NCBI GenBank assembly: GCA_037903475.1
Contig: JBAJFG010000620.1
Span: 1,240,001 to 1,304,000 of the forward strand
Direction: 5' to 3'
Source of the DNA: Ancylostoma caninum
Taxonomy: Eukaryota; Nematoda; Chromadorea; Rhabditida; Ancylostomatidae
DNA length: 64,000 nucleotides
Notes under the pieces: model-generated
Told to the model about the DNA's origin: nothing
The model's database searches: none
What the model saw: the letters and a program-made list of their open reading frames with translations, nothing else
Shown: positions 35,168 through 46,399 of the stretch, in pieces
Position numbering within the stretch: the first letter of the stretch is position 1
How the letters are laid out: every line of letters begins with the position of its first letter
Translations under genes and position numbers: made by a program

Positions 35168-35179
35168 ATAGCTAGATAA

Positions 35180-35690
35180 GGTAAATGCAGCAAAACCTGC
35201 CAAAGCACACCGTCAAGAAAGGAGAAATAGAAGGTAGACATAGCCGCATGTAGAAGAACTGCTGCATTCCGGCTGCTGTGAGAGCACACCCCATATTTTG
35301 GCTGCGTTGAGAGGGCTAGTTGCTGCCCGATTGACTGTAGTGTCGTTCAACCTGCGTTCCGCCCCTCATGTCCTGTGTTGTACCCGCTCCTTGTCACGTG
35401 GCGCCCTGCTCCCTAAGAGTTGTATATAAGCCAGTGGTTGAGCAGGTTCCGGTGCGGATGTATGAGGGCGCAGCGCGGATCCCGAGATCCACTGCGTGAC
35501 CGCTGCACCTACAAAGCACTACCGCGGCAAGCTCGTACGCGTTCGGGACTATTTTTGGATGATCTAGAGTGGGCATCCGCTTACCCAAGTCCACAATAAG
35601 AACACAGCGCTGCGCCCAGATTGATCTGCGATCCTAGGTTTGAGGTTGCTGCATAATTAATGGAGCTTTTTTTAGCGACTTCTTTTCTCA
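35180..35690. other. unique sequence with a TATA-like site
   Basis: TTGTATATAAGCC at about 35417-35429 is followed by a 45-codon plus frame (35459-35599, MRAQRGSRDPLRDRC). It could be a promoter of an unrecognised transcript or of a retroelement. Nothing else supports a gene. Confidence 0.25.
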
Positions 35691-36700
35691 ATAAAAATTC
35701 AATAACAGATTGAGAGTTACTTGTTCAGCAACTGTGCGCTAGCTAACCTAGGTTTTTTTTAATGAAAACAATCCTCTCTTCCCAGTTTATAAAGGTGCTA
35801 TCGAAAACCGCATCTAGATCCGCCATAATATGCTCTTTCACTTCGGGAAATGTTGTAATGCAGCACAGTCATTCCGCGATCTCACCGAGCCTTTCAAAGA
35901 TGGCCCAATCAGTAAGGCTAAGTTGAAAGAGTGTTCTTTCTCGTGCGGTAGTACGAGCTTCACAGATGAAGAAAAAAGAGGTCGGTCATCAAATTCCAGG
36001 CACCTGAAATTTTGGGCAGTCTGGAAGAGCACGAAGGCTTGACAACGGAAATGCTGTCCGAACTCTTCAATATGGACCATTCGATTATGCTACTTCCTCT
36101 CAAAAGGCTCAAAAATGTATGGAGATTGCCGAAATGGGTCAGCGCGAATTCTCAGACAGGAACAGTGTTCAACTCTCACCAATTTTTTGTAGCAAAACGA
36201 GCAGACTCCTTTTCTGGGGGATCTCATAAATCGAACCTTCCCTTCCACGGCTGCTAAAAGTTCCTAGTCGTCGAAATTTGATCGTAGAGCTGTTCCTTCG
36301 TCATCTGCAGAATTGTACCTTCTCGCTTGAACTACTTAAATAATTTTTAACTTTGCTTTGCTGATTTTTCTTCATCCAAAATTTCTTTGAGATCTCGTAT
36401 TGATTGTGCTGCATTCCTAGCTTTCGCGAAGTGATAGAACAGGAGATGGTGAATGTGAGTGCGATCTTCGACAGCACCTTACTAAGTAAAAGAAGAGGAT
36501 TATTTACTTGAAAAAACTCTCCAATAGGAGTTAATTTTAGCGAGAAAAGGAGTAGCGAAAAAAGCCGCATCAATTATACAGCAACCTAATATGTATATCA
36601 CAATAACTATTCCACAGGGACTCAATTTCATCCAAGTGGAGTGCGGCGAAGCAGATAGGTTAGTTAGCGCACAGCTGCTGAACAAGTAACTTACAATGTG
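35690..36700. repeat. dispersed repeat R3, inverted copies 2 and 3
   Basis: The minus-strand part (35690-35970) carries LVLPHEKEHSFNLALLIG and then SRNDCAALQHFPK followed by a stop. The plus-strand part (36260-36700) carries the decayed counterpart (RSRIDCAAFLAFAK, stop) and AAAAAGCCGCATCAATTAT. Both end with GCGCACAG(T/C)TGCTGAACAAGTAACT on their outer sides, giving an inverted arrangement of about 1 kb. The third copy is at 25690-26180. The minus frame 35838-36080 is the longest remaining open frame in the family. Confidence 0.6.
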
Positions 36701-36899
36701 TTATGGGAGTCAGTTCACTGTGAAAGAACAACCAATAGTGAGTAATAGCGGTCATGAGAGCGCCAAAACAGACATAGAGAGATCAGATATCAAAATGAGT
36801 AATCTTGATTTTCCACACCTTTCCCATTTGCAATTTCACAACAGTGAAGAACAACCAACGTGTAGTTTGCACGTCTACAAATAAATAAAAAATAAAATC

Positions 36900-37970
36900 G
36901 ATCAAATGCCAAATGTCATTGCCATCGCCATTTTTTTCTTCCCTTTCTCGATACAACGTTGCGGTCACAACGTCAGCTACTTTGGAGCAGCGCGATCGAG
37001 GAGTGTTGACCATTCCTAACGTCACTTGCTATTTTTTTCGACATTTGAAAGTATCAGTCCTTTGCGTTATATATCTGATAATGCGGTTCTCATGAAAACA
37101 CGTAGTACTACTTTCAATTCATGCAACGATCTGTTCTTCTCGCAAAATTATAATATTTTGTCATTGTGTTCAACCCACAGCTGATTCGTAGTTTTTACAG
37201 CGCTCTTTCTGACTTTTATTTTCTCCCTATGTTATTCGTTTATGAGACCGTGATTTTGAACTTCGTTTACCAAATTTTTTTCGACTATTAGGAATATCAA
37301 TCTTTTGGAGGGAACCGCTCTGGAACTCAAAAAACTTACCTCGAGAATTCAGAGTTTGCATGTCAGGCGAACCTAAATATGTATATGTATTTCTTCGCTA
37401 TCGAGCCCTTCACACAGCAGAAAATAGGTTTGAAAATCCACGATCAGGATCAAGTCATTCACTTTAAGTGGCCCTCGCTGAAATTTGTGGAGACGTTTTT
37501 TGGTCAGCATCGAATTTAATAATAAGAGGTTCATGAACTAATCAACTGAAGGTGCAACAACGAATCAGTTCGCTTCAATAAATGTGCTTGCCTTTGCCCA
37601 TGGGAAGATCATGAGGCAGAGACGCGTTGCGACAGAACAATGCTCCTCCTACATTTCTTTTCAAGCATTGGGTGCAGCATTATCGGGTTTAACGTAAGTC
37701 CTTGCGCATTATTCAGTAGCAATTTCTTTCTGTGCTATTGCCATCGTTCCGAAGAATGTTGTCCGTATGCCTTTTGGAAGCACTTTCCTTTCAACAATTT
37801 CAGCAATTTTATTCTCATGAGGTTTCTCATGATATTGACTTGCTTGATTTTTAGGCCTAGGCATGAAACTGCCAAGCTGAGAGAAAACACCACTCTCTCT
37901 TTGTATTCATTAGGGACCAGTAAACATCCGATGCTGCCCTAATGAGTAAGCTCAGTAGAATATATGTACA
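36900..37970. other. no supported gene
   Basis: AT-rich DNA. Open frames at 36913-37095 and 37640-37942 have no coding support. Confidence 0.3.
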
Positions 37971-37971
37971 G

Positions 37972-38112
37972 GCGGAGGAAAATTATCAATTGAGCTCTTG
38001 AGGTTCCAGTTCGGTGATACTGGCAACGTGGGGCTCGACGTTCTCATGGGGTAGGATGACTAGAACCCTGTGATTGGATTCTTCCGGCTGAAATATCCCA
38101 TTGAAATGGCAA
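37972..38112 (+). repeat. dispersed repeat R4, copy 1
   Basis: AATTATCAATTGAGCTCTTG, ATACTGGCAACGTGGGG and TGATTGGATTCTTCCGGCTG appear in the same order as AATTATCAATCGAGCTCTTG, ATGTTGGCATTGTTGGG and TGATCGGCTTAGGTTGG at 41355-41480. Ends are undefined. Confidence 0.6.
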
Positions 38113-38114
38113 AT

Positions 38115-39250
38115 TTAAGAAGTATGATGTCCATCTAGACCATACAATTACCACCCAGCCATCGCCAGGCCTCGGTGAGAGAAATTTGATTAATCGATGT
38201 GGTTTGCATTGTGTAGACCAAATTGTTTATTGTTTATTAGTCTTCTATGAACTCATACAATCATAGAGGTGCTGCTGTTACAAGCACAGCGGCTCTTTCA
38301 TGCTGAGCTAGGATCATCTGAGCAGTTTCGTTGCCCTTTCGAGCTTGAACTGAATTCGGGAGAGGCAGGTGTCCATACTGCTGTTTTTCATGTACTCGCT
38401 ACATCAATTTGTGACCTAAACTTTACGTAAATTGTTGGTCTGAGGAGGAATGATTGAAAAATTTTTGTTGAGCATGAACTGCGTTTTCGAACCTTAAACG
38501 AAGCGTTGCCAAAAGATAAAAACGGACGGAGAAAACTTCGACTGAAGAAAGCGAAAGGGCTTATGTTAACACCAAATATTCAAGCGAAGCCAATCTTTTG
38601 TACTAGAGGGCACAGCTTATTTTTAGAACCTTTCTAAGGACTAATTTTTGAAAGTATTTTTGAAAGTAATCCTTGCTGTTATCTCTGTGCACCCTTCCCT
38701 CGACACCTTTTCTCAAACGCTGCGAAAACTTCCTTACTCAACTGTTCTGCGAAGAATCGACCAGAATGGCAACAACGCTCTGTGCATGTAATCAAAATAC
38801 AGCATGGGGCAAATAAATGTGTTGACAATAGAACGGCAACTACAATTACAGTTGAGAATGAATGAAATATGAACGAAACGAGGAATAATTATCATTCAAA
38901 AGCTTATGGGATGTAAGAACATCTGCCCGTGAACAGAAATTTCAACCATTGCGTCGCAAGAAAGTCGATTTTGCTTCTTCGAGCCGCCGAGGTGTGCAAC
39001 GGTTTCTTGAAATTGCACTTCGCTTCTCTTTAGCGCGCTAAAAATCGCTCTTCAGGCTATCGTGTCATGGAGCAGAACTACTGGGTGTTAACAAAAATCC
39101 TTGCCCTTCGTTCAGCCAAGATTTTTACTATTCCTTCTTAGAATGCTCTATTCTCTCCGAAAGCGCTTTTGTTCCTCTACAACCCTACTGTATTTACGTT
39201 TCCTTAATTTTCAAGCGCGAGAAGGAAAATGAATAATATGAATGGAAAAC
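38115..39250. other. no supported gene
   Basis: Unique AT-rich sequence. No terminal repeats, splice-bounded exons or recognisable domains were seen. Confidence 0.3.
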
Positions 39251-39255
39251 ACCAA

Positions 39256-39320
39256 GGCCCGTAGTAAAGTATCATGGTGGTGAGTTGAACTCCAAAATTC
39301 ACCACCACGCTTTAGGCTAT
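39256..39320 (+). repeat. hairpin repeat R5, left copy
   Basis: GGCCCGTAGTAAAGTATCAT, then GTGGTGAGTTGAACTCC, then ATTCACCACCACGCTTTAGGC. The segment itself folds (GTGGTGAGTT with ATTCACCACC). An inverted copy is at 40641-40701, so the two flank the LINE fragment. Confidence 0.65.
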
Positions 39321-39534
39321 GATCGCATGCCAGCTCACAATCACGGGCTATAGGATACGAGATCATTGCCAACCAAGTCACTGCTAGAGCACGCTTGTGC
39401 GAAGAGAGGAGATCATCTGCCTTCTGGAAGCTGATCCCCTTCACATTCTGTGGAAATAGTGGGGGAGGTGAGCGGACGCAGAACTAGCTACCTCGACCGC
39501 CTCACTCTGCGTTCACTCGCCTCTCACACCACAT

Positions 39535-40626
39535 ACATATCTCAACAGCTAGAGAAGGAATTGTTATGAGGGCTAGGATAGTGATGTTTCGTCTACTCAA
39601 AATCTTCAAAAATAACTATCCTATGCTGCACTGCAAACTGTTCAAGTTGTACGTTCTGCCAATATTAGAACACAATTCAGTGATTTGGAATCCATACCAA
39701 GCGAACAAAATTGCTCTTGTTGAAAGTGTTCAGAGAACTTTTACCCGAATCATCTGCCGCAGGTGCTTCCCACAACAATTCGCTGAAAATTCCATGAGTT
39801 ACGAAGACCGCATGCGCAAATTAGGCCTAGAAAATCTTAATCTGAGAAGGAAAGCAGTGGATATTTTTTATTTGTGGAAAATGTGGAATGGACAAACTCG
39901 TCTTCGTCTCTCTAATTATTTTGTGATGAAACCGTGTCGGGGAAGACTTGGAAACTTTCACTTACACGTGCCAGTAATGATAAGAAATGAAAGGCAGTTA
40001 CGTTCATATTTTATGAGAGCTGGTAACTTCGCGAAACTGCTTCCAATTGATTTTTTCAGTAAGAAGTGTACTGTGAAGAAAATTTTGATGAGCAGAGAGC
40101 TGAGGTTATTGTTGCAGAAGAATGAAGAACGCTTCTGATATTGGGATTCAGCAGCAGAGATCCATGCTACTACACTGTGAAAGTGATGCACTGCAAGAAT
40201 TCATAATATGCTCGTGCTTTTTGATCCGCAGTTCATGATGTCTTGACTTTATCATTGGGCCACAGAGAGATCTTCGTAGGTGGGACCATCTTGACTACTT
40301 TACTCTTTTGATTAGCAGAAAGTGAGAACAGAAAGCAAATGGTGCTGTGAGGAACCAAACAGATGCGGTGCCTACGTTCATTTCTCACCTGGATTCATTC
40401 AAATGAATGGTCAGGTTTAAGAGATATTCGGGCACAGCAATAACCGCTCTGTTTGTGGGAGCAGTTGTGGTTCGAGGAGGATGTTGACTCACGGTTTCTG
40501 CTGTTTGAACCTACACTCCTACCAGCTGTTTAAATTTCCCGAATTCTCTCTGGGGCCTTTCTATCTCTACCTTCTGTAAGAAGGGTCACATTATGAATAA
40601 TCATAATGTATAAATAAATAAATAAA
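39535..40626 (+). mobile_element. non-LTR retrotransposon 3' fragment (reverse transcriptase C terminus)
   Basis: An open frame to the stop at 40136-40138 encodes the C-terminal end of a Jockey/CR1-like reverse transcriptase. Typical landmarks are STAREGIVMRARIV, FKLYVLPILEHNSVIWNPY, ALVESVQRTFTRIICRRCF, YEDRMRKLGLENLNLRRKAVD and GNFHLHVP. The polymerase fingers and palm (including YADD) and the endonuclease are missing, so the copy is 5'-truncated, as usual for target-primed insertion. The 3' untranslated region ends in ATAAATAAATAAATAAA at about 40609-40626. The frame is uninterrupted over about 200 codons, so the insertion is fairly young. Confidence 0.88.
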
Positions 40627-40640
40627 TTCAATCATCGCCT

Positions 40641-40701
40641 AAAGTGTGGTGGTGAGTTGTGGAGTTCATCTCACTACAATGACACTTTACTACGGGCCCA
40701 A
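40641..40701 (-). repeat. hairpin repeat R5, right copy
   Basis: The reverse complement reads GGCCCGTAGTAAAGTGTCAT, GAGATGAACTCC, ACTCACCACCACACTTTAGGC, matching the left copy at 39256-39320 in inverted orientation. Confidence 0.65.
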
Positions 40702-40761
40702 TTCTCCTTTGCACACGAAAGGAGGCGAAAAATATCCTGTTATGTTCGAATGCGTAAAGCA

Positions 40762-40888
40762 ACATTTATAGTGCATCAGAGTTCGATCCGGTCGAATAAA
40801 AGAAGCTACGTATTGATCTTCGTTATCCGGCGATCGATGCGTATCACTCTTTATCCGACCGGATCGGACTCCGATGCACTATAAATGT
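40762..40888. repeat. palindromic MITE, family M3 copy 2
   Basis: ACATTTATAGTGCATCAGAG at the left mirrors CTCCGATGCACTATAAATGT at the right, extending inward through TTCGATCCGGTCG / CGACCGGATCGGA to about 33 bp. The middle contains a further ATTGATC...GATCGAT inversion. Confidence 0.85.
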
Positions 40889-40890
40889 AG

Positions 40891-41330
40891 CTTAAAGGCA
40901 GTATGTCACCTCGCTTTCGTGTCTGAGCTTCCACCAGATTCTGAATCTCCTCGACACGCTGAATCCAAAGGTATACCTAAAATATTACAAAAAGGTCTTT
41001 AAACCCTACTTTTGAACGTTTTTCGGGTCGGGATTTGTCACAGTTTGTCGAGCTGAGTGGACGCGTGGAGTCGTTGATCTCATCGATCGGACATGTCTAG
41101 ACATGTGTTGTCCAATATTGCAGACGTGGCGGGCAGCCAGCACATTCACGGACCGCTCCGCCCAGGTGGTCCGTGAACTGCACTTTGGTACCCTCCGAAA
41201 ACGGGGTTTTCGTCATTTTTATGAGCTTTGACGTACATTTTCGTACATCTTTCGAGTTAGCGTGACAAGGAGGTTTAGAGGCCGTTGATATCTACAACTC
41301 ACGAAACGAGCTGACACACTGCCTTTAAGC
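40891..41330. mobile_element. TTAA-flanked MITE, family M4 copy 2
   Basis: Left end CTTAAAGGCAGTATGTCACC and mirrored right end CTTAAAGGCAGTGTGTCAGC. TTAA on both sides suggests piggyBac-like target choice. The left terminus abuts the M3 MITE directly. The ends match copy 1 at 30957-31360. Confidence 0.75.
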
Positions 41331-41344
41331 TTCATAGAACACAA

Positions 41345-41482
41345 GCGCAAAAAGAAATTATCAATCGAGCTCTTGGGGTGCCAATTTGATCATGTTGGCA
41401 TTGTTGGGCACGGTATCATGGAGACTAGACCATTGTGATCGGCTTAGGTTGGAATACCTCATTTGAATAGTACATGGGAGAA
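41345..41482 (+). repeat. dispersed repeat R4, copy 2
   Basis: Counterpart of 37972-38112, lying directly before the Tc1-like element. Confidence 0.55.
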
Positions 41483-41493
41483 GTACATATGTA

Positions 41494-44380
41494 CGTGTTT
41501 CATAAGTATAGACGCACCCCAGAAAACATATTTACAGAGTTCCATGCAGATTTTTGGGAGAAACCACGAATGTCAATCGAACCAGCCCCTAGTTTCTGTC
41601 GTTTTGCCTGAAGCTATGGAAAAAGATGAGTAGGGTCAGCAATTCCCCTTCAGAGGGACCGTTTCATAAGTATAGACGTACTTTCAAAAACCAATCATTT
41701 CACAACGGGAACTTCCCCAGAACAGCAGGTTAATAGTTGACAGGCCTTCACAGTTTCCGTCAGAAAACATGGGTTGGCGTAGAGTTAGTTATCCATCCCT
41801 TCAAGGAAATGGCTATCAACACGGTTCTTAGTACAATTAGTAGGTTTTTCGAGGAGTGCTGTGCCAGAAAATGCTCGATTCCAGCCAAGAATGTCACCTA
41901 GAAGGATGCCCCAGCGATGTTCCATGTTGCCAGTATCAGAAGGCAAACACTAACATCAGTTAGGGGTTTCGAAAGTACAGTGTACTTATTTGTTGAGCGA
42001 CGGGCATCGGTCAAGCCGGGTTTTAGTGGAAAATGAGATTCCTCCTTCTGTGCGCTGCTAGATAATGTAAGAATTGAGCACGAAAAGTGTTGCTAAGGAT
42101 CAGGAGTTCGAAAATGTAGAAATAGAAATAATGCCGACGATGTCGTTATGGTAAAAAAACATCTCTAACTTTGGTAGCGCTCACTCTCAAAAGTGTCTTT
42201 TCTGAGAAAGTCTTGTCCTTCTTCTTTCTCCTCCCGACAGCTTGCGCTCATCAGGGTAAAGCACGGGGTGCGGTTCGGAGCTCCCAAATACGTGCCCCCC
42301 TTTTGTTTTCACATGGGCGTAAACCACGTCTATGATTCCACCATTCTTGGTGATACACAGTCTTTGCATTGTAATGAGCAATTAAACATCTTTCATTATA
42401 TTTTTATCAGTATTGACCTCTTTCAATCTGTAACATAAATTTCAGACATCATAGACACAACCTGTCAGTTTTAAGGAAACGTGCCCAACAAGTTTGAGCA
42501 TGGTGGACATACTGAACATGGCTGCGTGACAAGAGGCACGCTGCTGGTCTGTGATTGGTCGATTCATGTGCTCGTCGCGGCTGCAGCTTTCTAGGGTACG
42601 AGCAGTTCTGCGTGGATATGGACAACTCTTCTGAGCTTGAGAGGGGCAGATGAGTGTTATCGGAACCCACAAACTGTGAGAAGGTGGCCACCACTGTCAT
42701 TTAGTGCGTCAACGTTAAAGAAAGGACCTGAACTTGAACAGCACACGCGTGCGGCGCGGTCGCGTCGCGGCGTACGTCTTTACCGCCACCCACTGAACAT
42801 AAAACCAAAAAGGAGGGATCAGATCGCTAGGAAAATGAAGTTGTTTAAACAATCTTGAACATGTTTTAACATGTTTTCATGTGAACTTTCTTGTTTTCAC
42901 TCTCTGTTCCCTCTCCGCTGTGGACACCTTATGCGCATCTCTCTACTACTGAATACTGTAGAGTCCACCACAGGGCAGGTGCGATAAGGGTGCGATACAC
43001 GCACCTTCTAAGCACCTGCCCTGTGGTGGAAGCTACAGTAATCGTTTGCAATGGAGCGCGAAATTGCGTAGGAGCGCGAAATGCCTCCACAGAGGGTTCC
43101 AGCTGAACTTCGGTGCAATTCTTGCAAGACTGAATCGATCTAACGTGCTCGACTTGCACAGATGAAATGAAACTTAGGAAATTTACCGTGACTGTTCTCC
43201 TGTGGCGAGCAATACGAACTAATTTTACTAATTACTGCGTCTATAACTTATTACTATTACTCTGTGTTGTTGTACCGATTTAATGTGATGGGAAATTTTT
43301 AAAGTAACGCAGGGATCGTAGAGGTGTGGAACATCTCTTCCACAGCTCGAATAATGTGTTAGGTCGTGAACGCCGTTCGCTTCACGATGCTTCCTGAATA
43401 GAAGCCGTAGGCTATTCTGCCAAATTCAGTGCGTAGTTGGGATAGTATAGGGATCGTAGGACGAGGATCAATCATAAAGAGAAACATAATGTACCCCCCC
43501 CCCCTTTGCTTTTTCGCTTTGCTCCTCTAAATACGTAGGGGTGGTTTGAAATATCGCACCTGTGCTTTACCCTGGCGCTCACTACAGTCCAATCCAAATC
43601 CAGCTTTTCTAATGCGGAAAGATCATCTGGACGTGATACGGGCTTTGAAAAGGTACTAATTGAAGAACTAGTTTTTTGGACGTGACGATCGCAACGTTCC
43701 TTCAGTTAAAATGAGCTATGGGACTTTTTGAGACCAGATGACCACAGGTCTGACACGGAGACATCTATGTGCAGCGCTGATACTGCGGTTAAATGCATTT
43801 TAAACCCTTGTACTGCATGTACGAGCCGACACAAATGGTGGGACACCGTTGATGCACATCGTGGACTAGGCAGGGCATTCGACGCCGCCTTGGACGCGAG
43901 ATCTTCTTTGATATACCAAGTTCTTTCTTTTATTTTTAAGAATCAACATCTAGTACATATTTGCAGATGGAGGTCGAAGAACCTTCTTTGTGCCCGATAA
44001 TCCAACAATTTCACAAGCCTGTAACATGTTAATATTTCAACTGCGCTAGCCTTGCATCAGAAAAGTATGATCCATGTGGGGATGCAGATTTACATTGCAG
44101 ACGCTTATTTGTTCTTATCAAAACATTGAGTCCACGTTTATCCCATGAAGATAAGATGTATTTGTACTTTCTCATGGACTGCGTCTATACTTATGAAATG
44201 GCCCATTTAAGGTTGAGGTGCCAAATCTTTCCGAAATTTTCCGTAATCACAGATGAAACAACACAGACTTAGGTTTTCTGGCACGCCGAATCGATTGACG
44301 TTGGTAACTGTCCTCAAGAAGCTGAGCGGAACAGGGTACCGAAATTTCCTGGGGTGCGTCTTTACTTATGAAACGCACTG
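41494..44380. mobile_element. Tc1-like transposon remnant with modular inverted repeats
   Basis: The left end (after TA) reads CGTGTTTCATAAGTATAGAC and the mirrored right end CAGTGCGTTTCATAAGTAAAG; both continue with ACGCACCCCAG. A second pair of the same core lies inside at about 41663 (plus sense) and 44205 (minus sense), giving terminal inverted repeats of about 190 bp with two core sites each. The distances between outer and inner cores are about 166 and 172 bases. Total length 2.9 kb. No transposase reading frame or DD34E motif was recognised between them, and a 90-bp palindrome is nested inside. Confidence 0.65.
42951..43043. repeat. near-perfect palindrome (nested MITE-like)
   Basis: TACTGTAG then CCACCACAGGGCAGGTGC at the left mirror GCACCTGCCCTGTGGTGG then CTACAGTA at the right (about 26 paired bases), enclosing GTGCGATACACGCAC, itself palindromic. 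The whole fold is about 90 bp. Confidence 0.8.
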
Positions 44381-44459
44381 TATGATGTGTATCTAGATCA
44401 TATGATTCTTCTTGAGCAATTCTCTGGCCTACTGCAATTGAATTTTTAAAAAAGCGCAA

Positions 44460-45520
44460 AGAATTATGTTAAAATCTAGTGGGTTTTTTTGATTTCTTGT
44501 ACTATAAAAAGCGAAAGAGACGGAGATCTTCGCTTTTTTTCTTTTTTTCCCAATTCACCTCTCTTTGCTGATTACCACAATTGCTGTGTGTTGATGGAAA
44601 TGCTTAAAATGAGGTCAGAAGCAGAAACGCATCAACACTGCTCCTGGCACATGCTGTACGCGGAAAAGCATCTCTCCTCTGTTTGGGCTTTAATTTCCAC
44701 ATATCTCGTCTCTACAAAATGATTGATGCGCCAAAACTCTAATAATAATAATAATGAATGAAGTGAACTGAGGCCGTCGTTAAATACAAGAAGAAACCGA
44801 GAGTCCTCCTGCTCCATCAGACAGATACCGTGGGTACTGAAGCACGACCGATGCATGTACACGTACACTTGTATTCAATCCTGCCAAAGTTGGGTGAGTT
44901 TGTCCATTTCCCTGAGGGATTAAATATTTCTGAGACGCTTAGGTCGGAAGATGTCACGGAACTATTTGAGGAAGAGAATTTGGTTGTAGATTAGTTGTAG
45001 GTTACCTTTAACGCTTTTCTTTTTGGTTCGTATACATGCACATCCGCTGCCGTTTCCAAGAGTCGTGCGCACATTTCCCAGAAGGTGTTAATTGACCTCT
45101 ACAAACTCTACGTGGGATCAGCATTCATGAATTCGAGTATCGAACAAGTATGACCGTAGTGATCCGAAAATCTCAAGTAATGAGTGGTTTGCTAATTGAG
45201 CTATATCATATCACATATCATATCTACCACTTCAGCTATCAATGTTTAGATGATTTGCTGTTTCAAGATGCTTTCTCACTGTGTTCATATGTCCATAAGT
45301 TCGAAATTCGGCTTGAGTTTGTTTAGATTTTTTCAAGATGAGCGGATGAAAACTTCTTTTTCAATGGTGATGTATTGAAATCCAGTAAATAAAGAGAAGA
45401 TGTTACAAGTAGACAAGTTTCTAAGAATTTGCAGAGTAGAACATGCCAAAGAAAAAAAAAGCTGTTCCTCTAAGGGAGTTCTGAAATGTGTTTGGCCCGA
45501 GCTCCACGATCTCTAGCAAA
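44460..45520. other. no supported gene
   Basis: AT-rich unique sequence. Only a short (AATAAT)n stretch near 44738-44756 and CATATC-type low complexity at 45205-45228 stand out. Confidence 0.3.
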
Positions 45521-45548
45521 TAAGAGATCTCCTTCTCAGACAAATTGT

Positions 45549-46336
45549 CGGAAGGACCGCAGCAGAAAGAGATCGCGCTCGTGTGGTTAAGAAGCGAGAG
45601 ACGCAGAGATAAAAATTTTCGGAAGGACCGCAGCAGAATGTTTTCTGCTGCGGTCCTTCCGAATCTCGCTGGAGTGGTTCGGAAGGACCGCAGCAGAATA
45701 GATTTGTGTGGAGAAAGATTCGGAAGGACCGCAGCAGGAAACCGGAAGAACCGCAGCAGAATGTTTTCTGCTGCGGTCCTTCCGGTTTTCTGCTGCGGTT
45801 CTTCCGAGTGCAGAAGGACCGCAGCAGGAAACCGGAAAGACCGCAGCAGAAAGGAGGAGAGAGATTGAGCGTTATTATACCCTTCTCATGTACGGAGCTC
45901 AGTTTTGTTGCGACCAACAAAAATCCAGTGGTTTCGAACTTCAGATGGGAAACTGGCTTCATGGGTATATCGGACCGTAGAACCAGTGACCCTCAGCGAG
46001 GTTGTCATTTTTGCGTGTGGTTACCGCCGCGTGGTCGTCCCACGGGAGTGGACTGGTTGCCAATGCAGTTCTGCGGAATTGGCGCGCACATCCCCGTATC
46101 CAGTCAGAAAGACCGCAGCAGCTATTCGGAAGGACCGCAGCAGCTATTCGGAAGGACCGCAGCAGCTATTCGGAAGGACCGCAGCAGCTATGCGGAAGGG
46201 CCGCAGCAGCTATTCGGAAGGACCGCAGCAGCTATTCGGAAGGACCGCAGCAGCTATTCGGAAGAAATGCAGCAGGAAACCGGAAGGACCGCAGGTCACC
46301 TGTCGGTTCTTCCGGTTTTCTGCTGCGGTCCTTCCG
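45549..46336. repeat. 17-bp motif array in both orientations
   Basis: The core CGGAAGGACCGCAGCAG occurs about 20 times. In 45549-45849 it appears as spaced direct and inverted copies (45549, 45620, 45680, 45721, 45743, 45811, 45833 in plus sense; 45645, 45768, 45790 in minus sense), forming hairpins with TTTT or AATGTTTT loops. A unique segment of about 250 bp follows. In 46105-46295 it is a tandem array with a 22-bp period (core plus CTATT), then a final inverted copy at 46320-46336. Long frames here (for example 45706-46572, plus) come from the period not being a multiple of three and are not credible genes. Confidence 0.9.
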
Positions 46337-46399
46337 AAAAATTGTCTGAGTTAGGGCATAATCGAGGTATGCTTGGAAGGCTGTTAGCACTGCAGCCTC

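Noticed and set aside
45549..46336. CRISPR-like appearance (constant 17-bp core, variable spacers)
   Set aside because: Eukaryotic context, cores in both orientations, irregular spacers, no cas genes.
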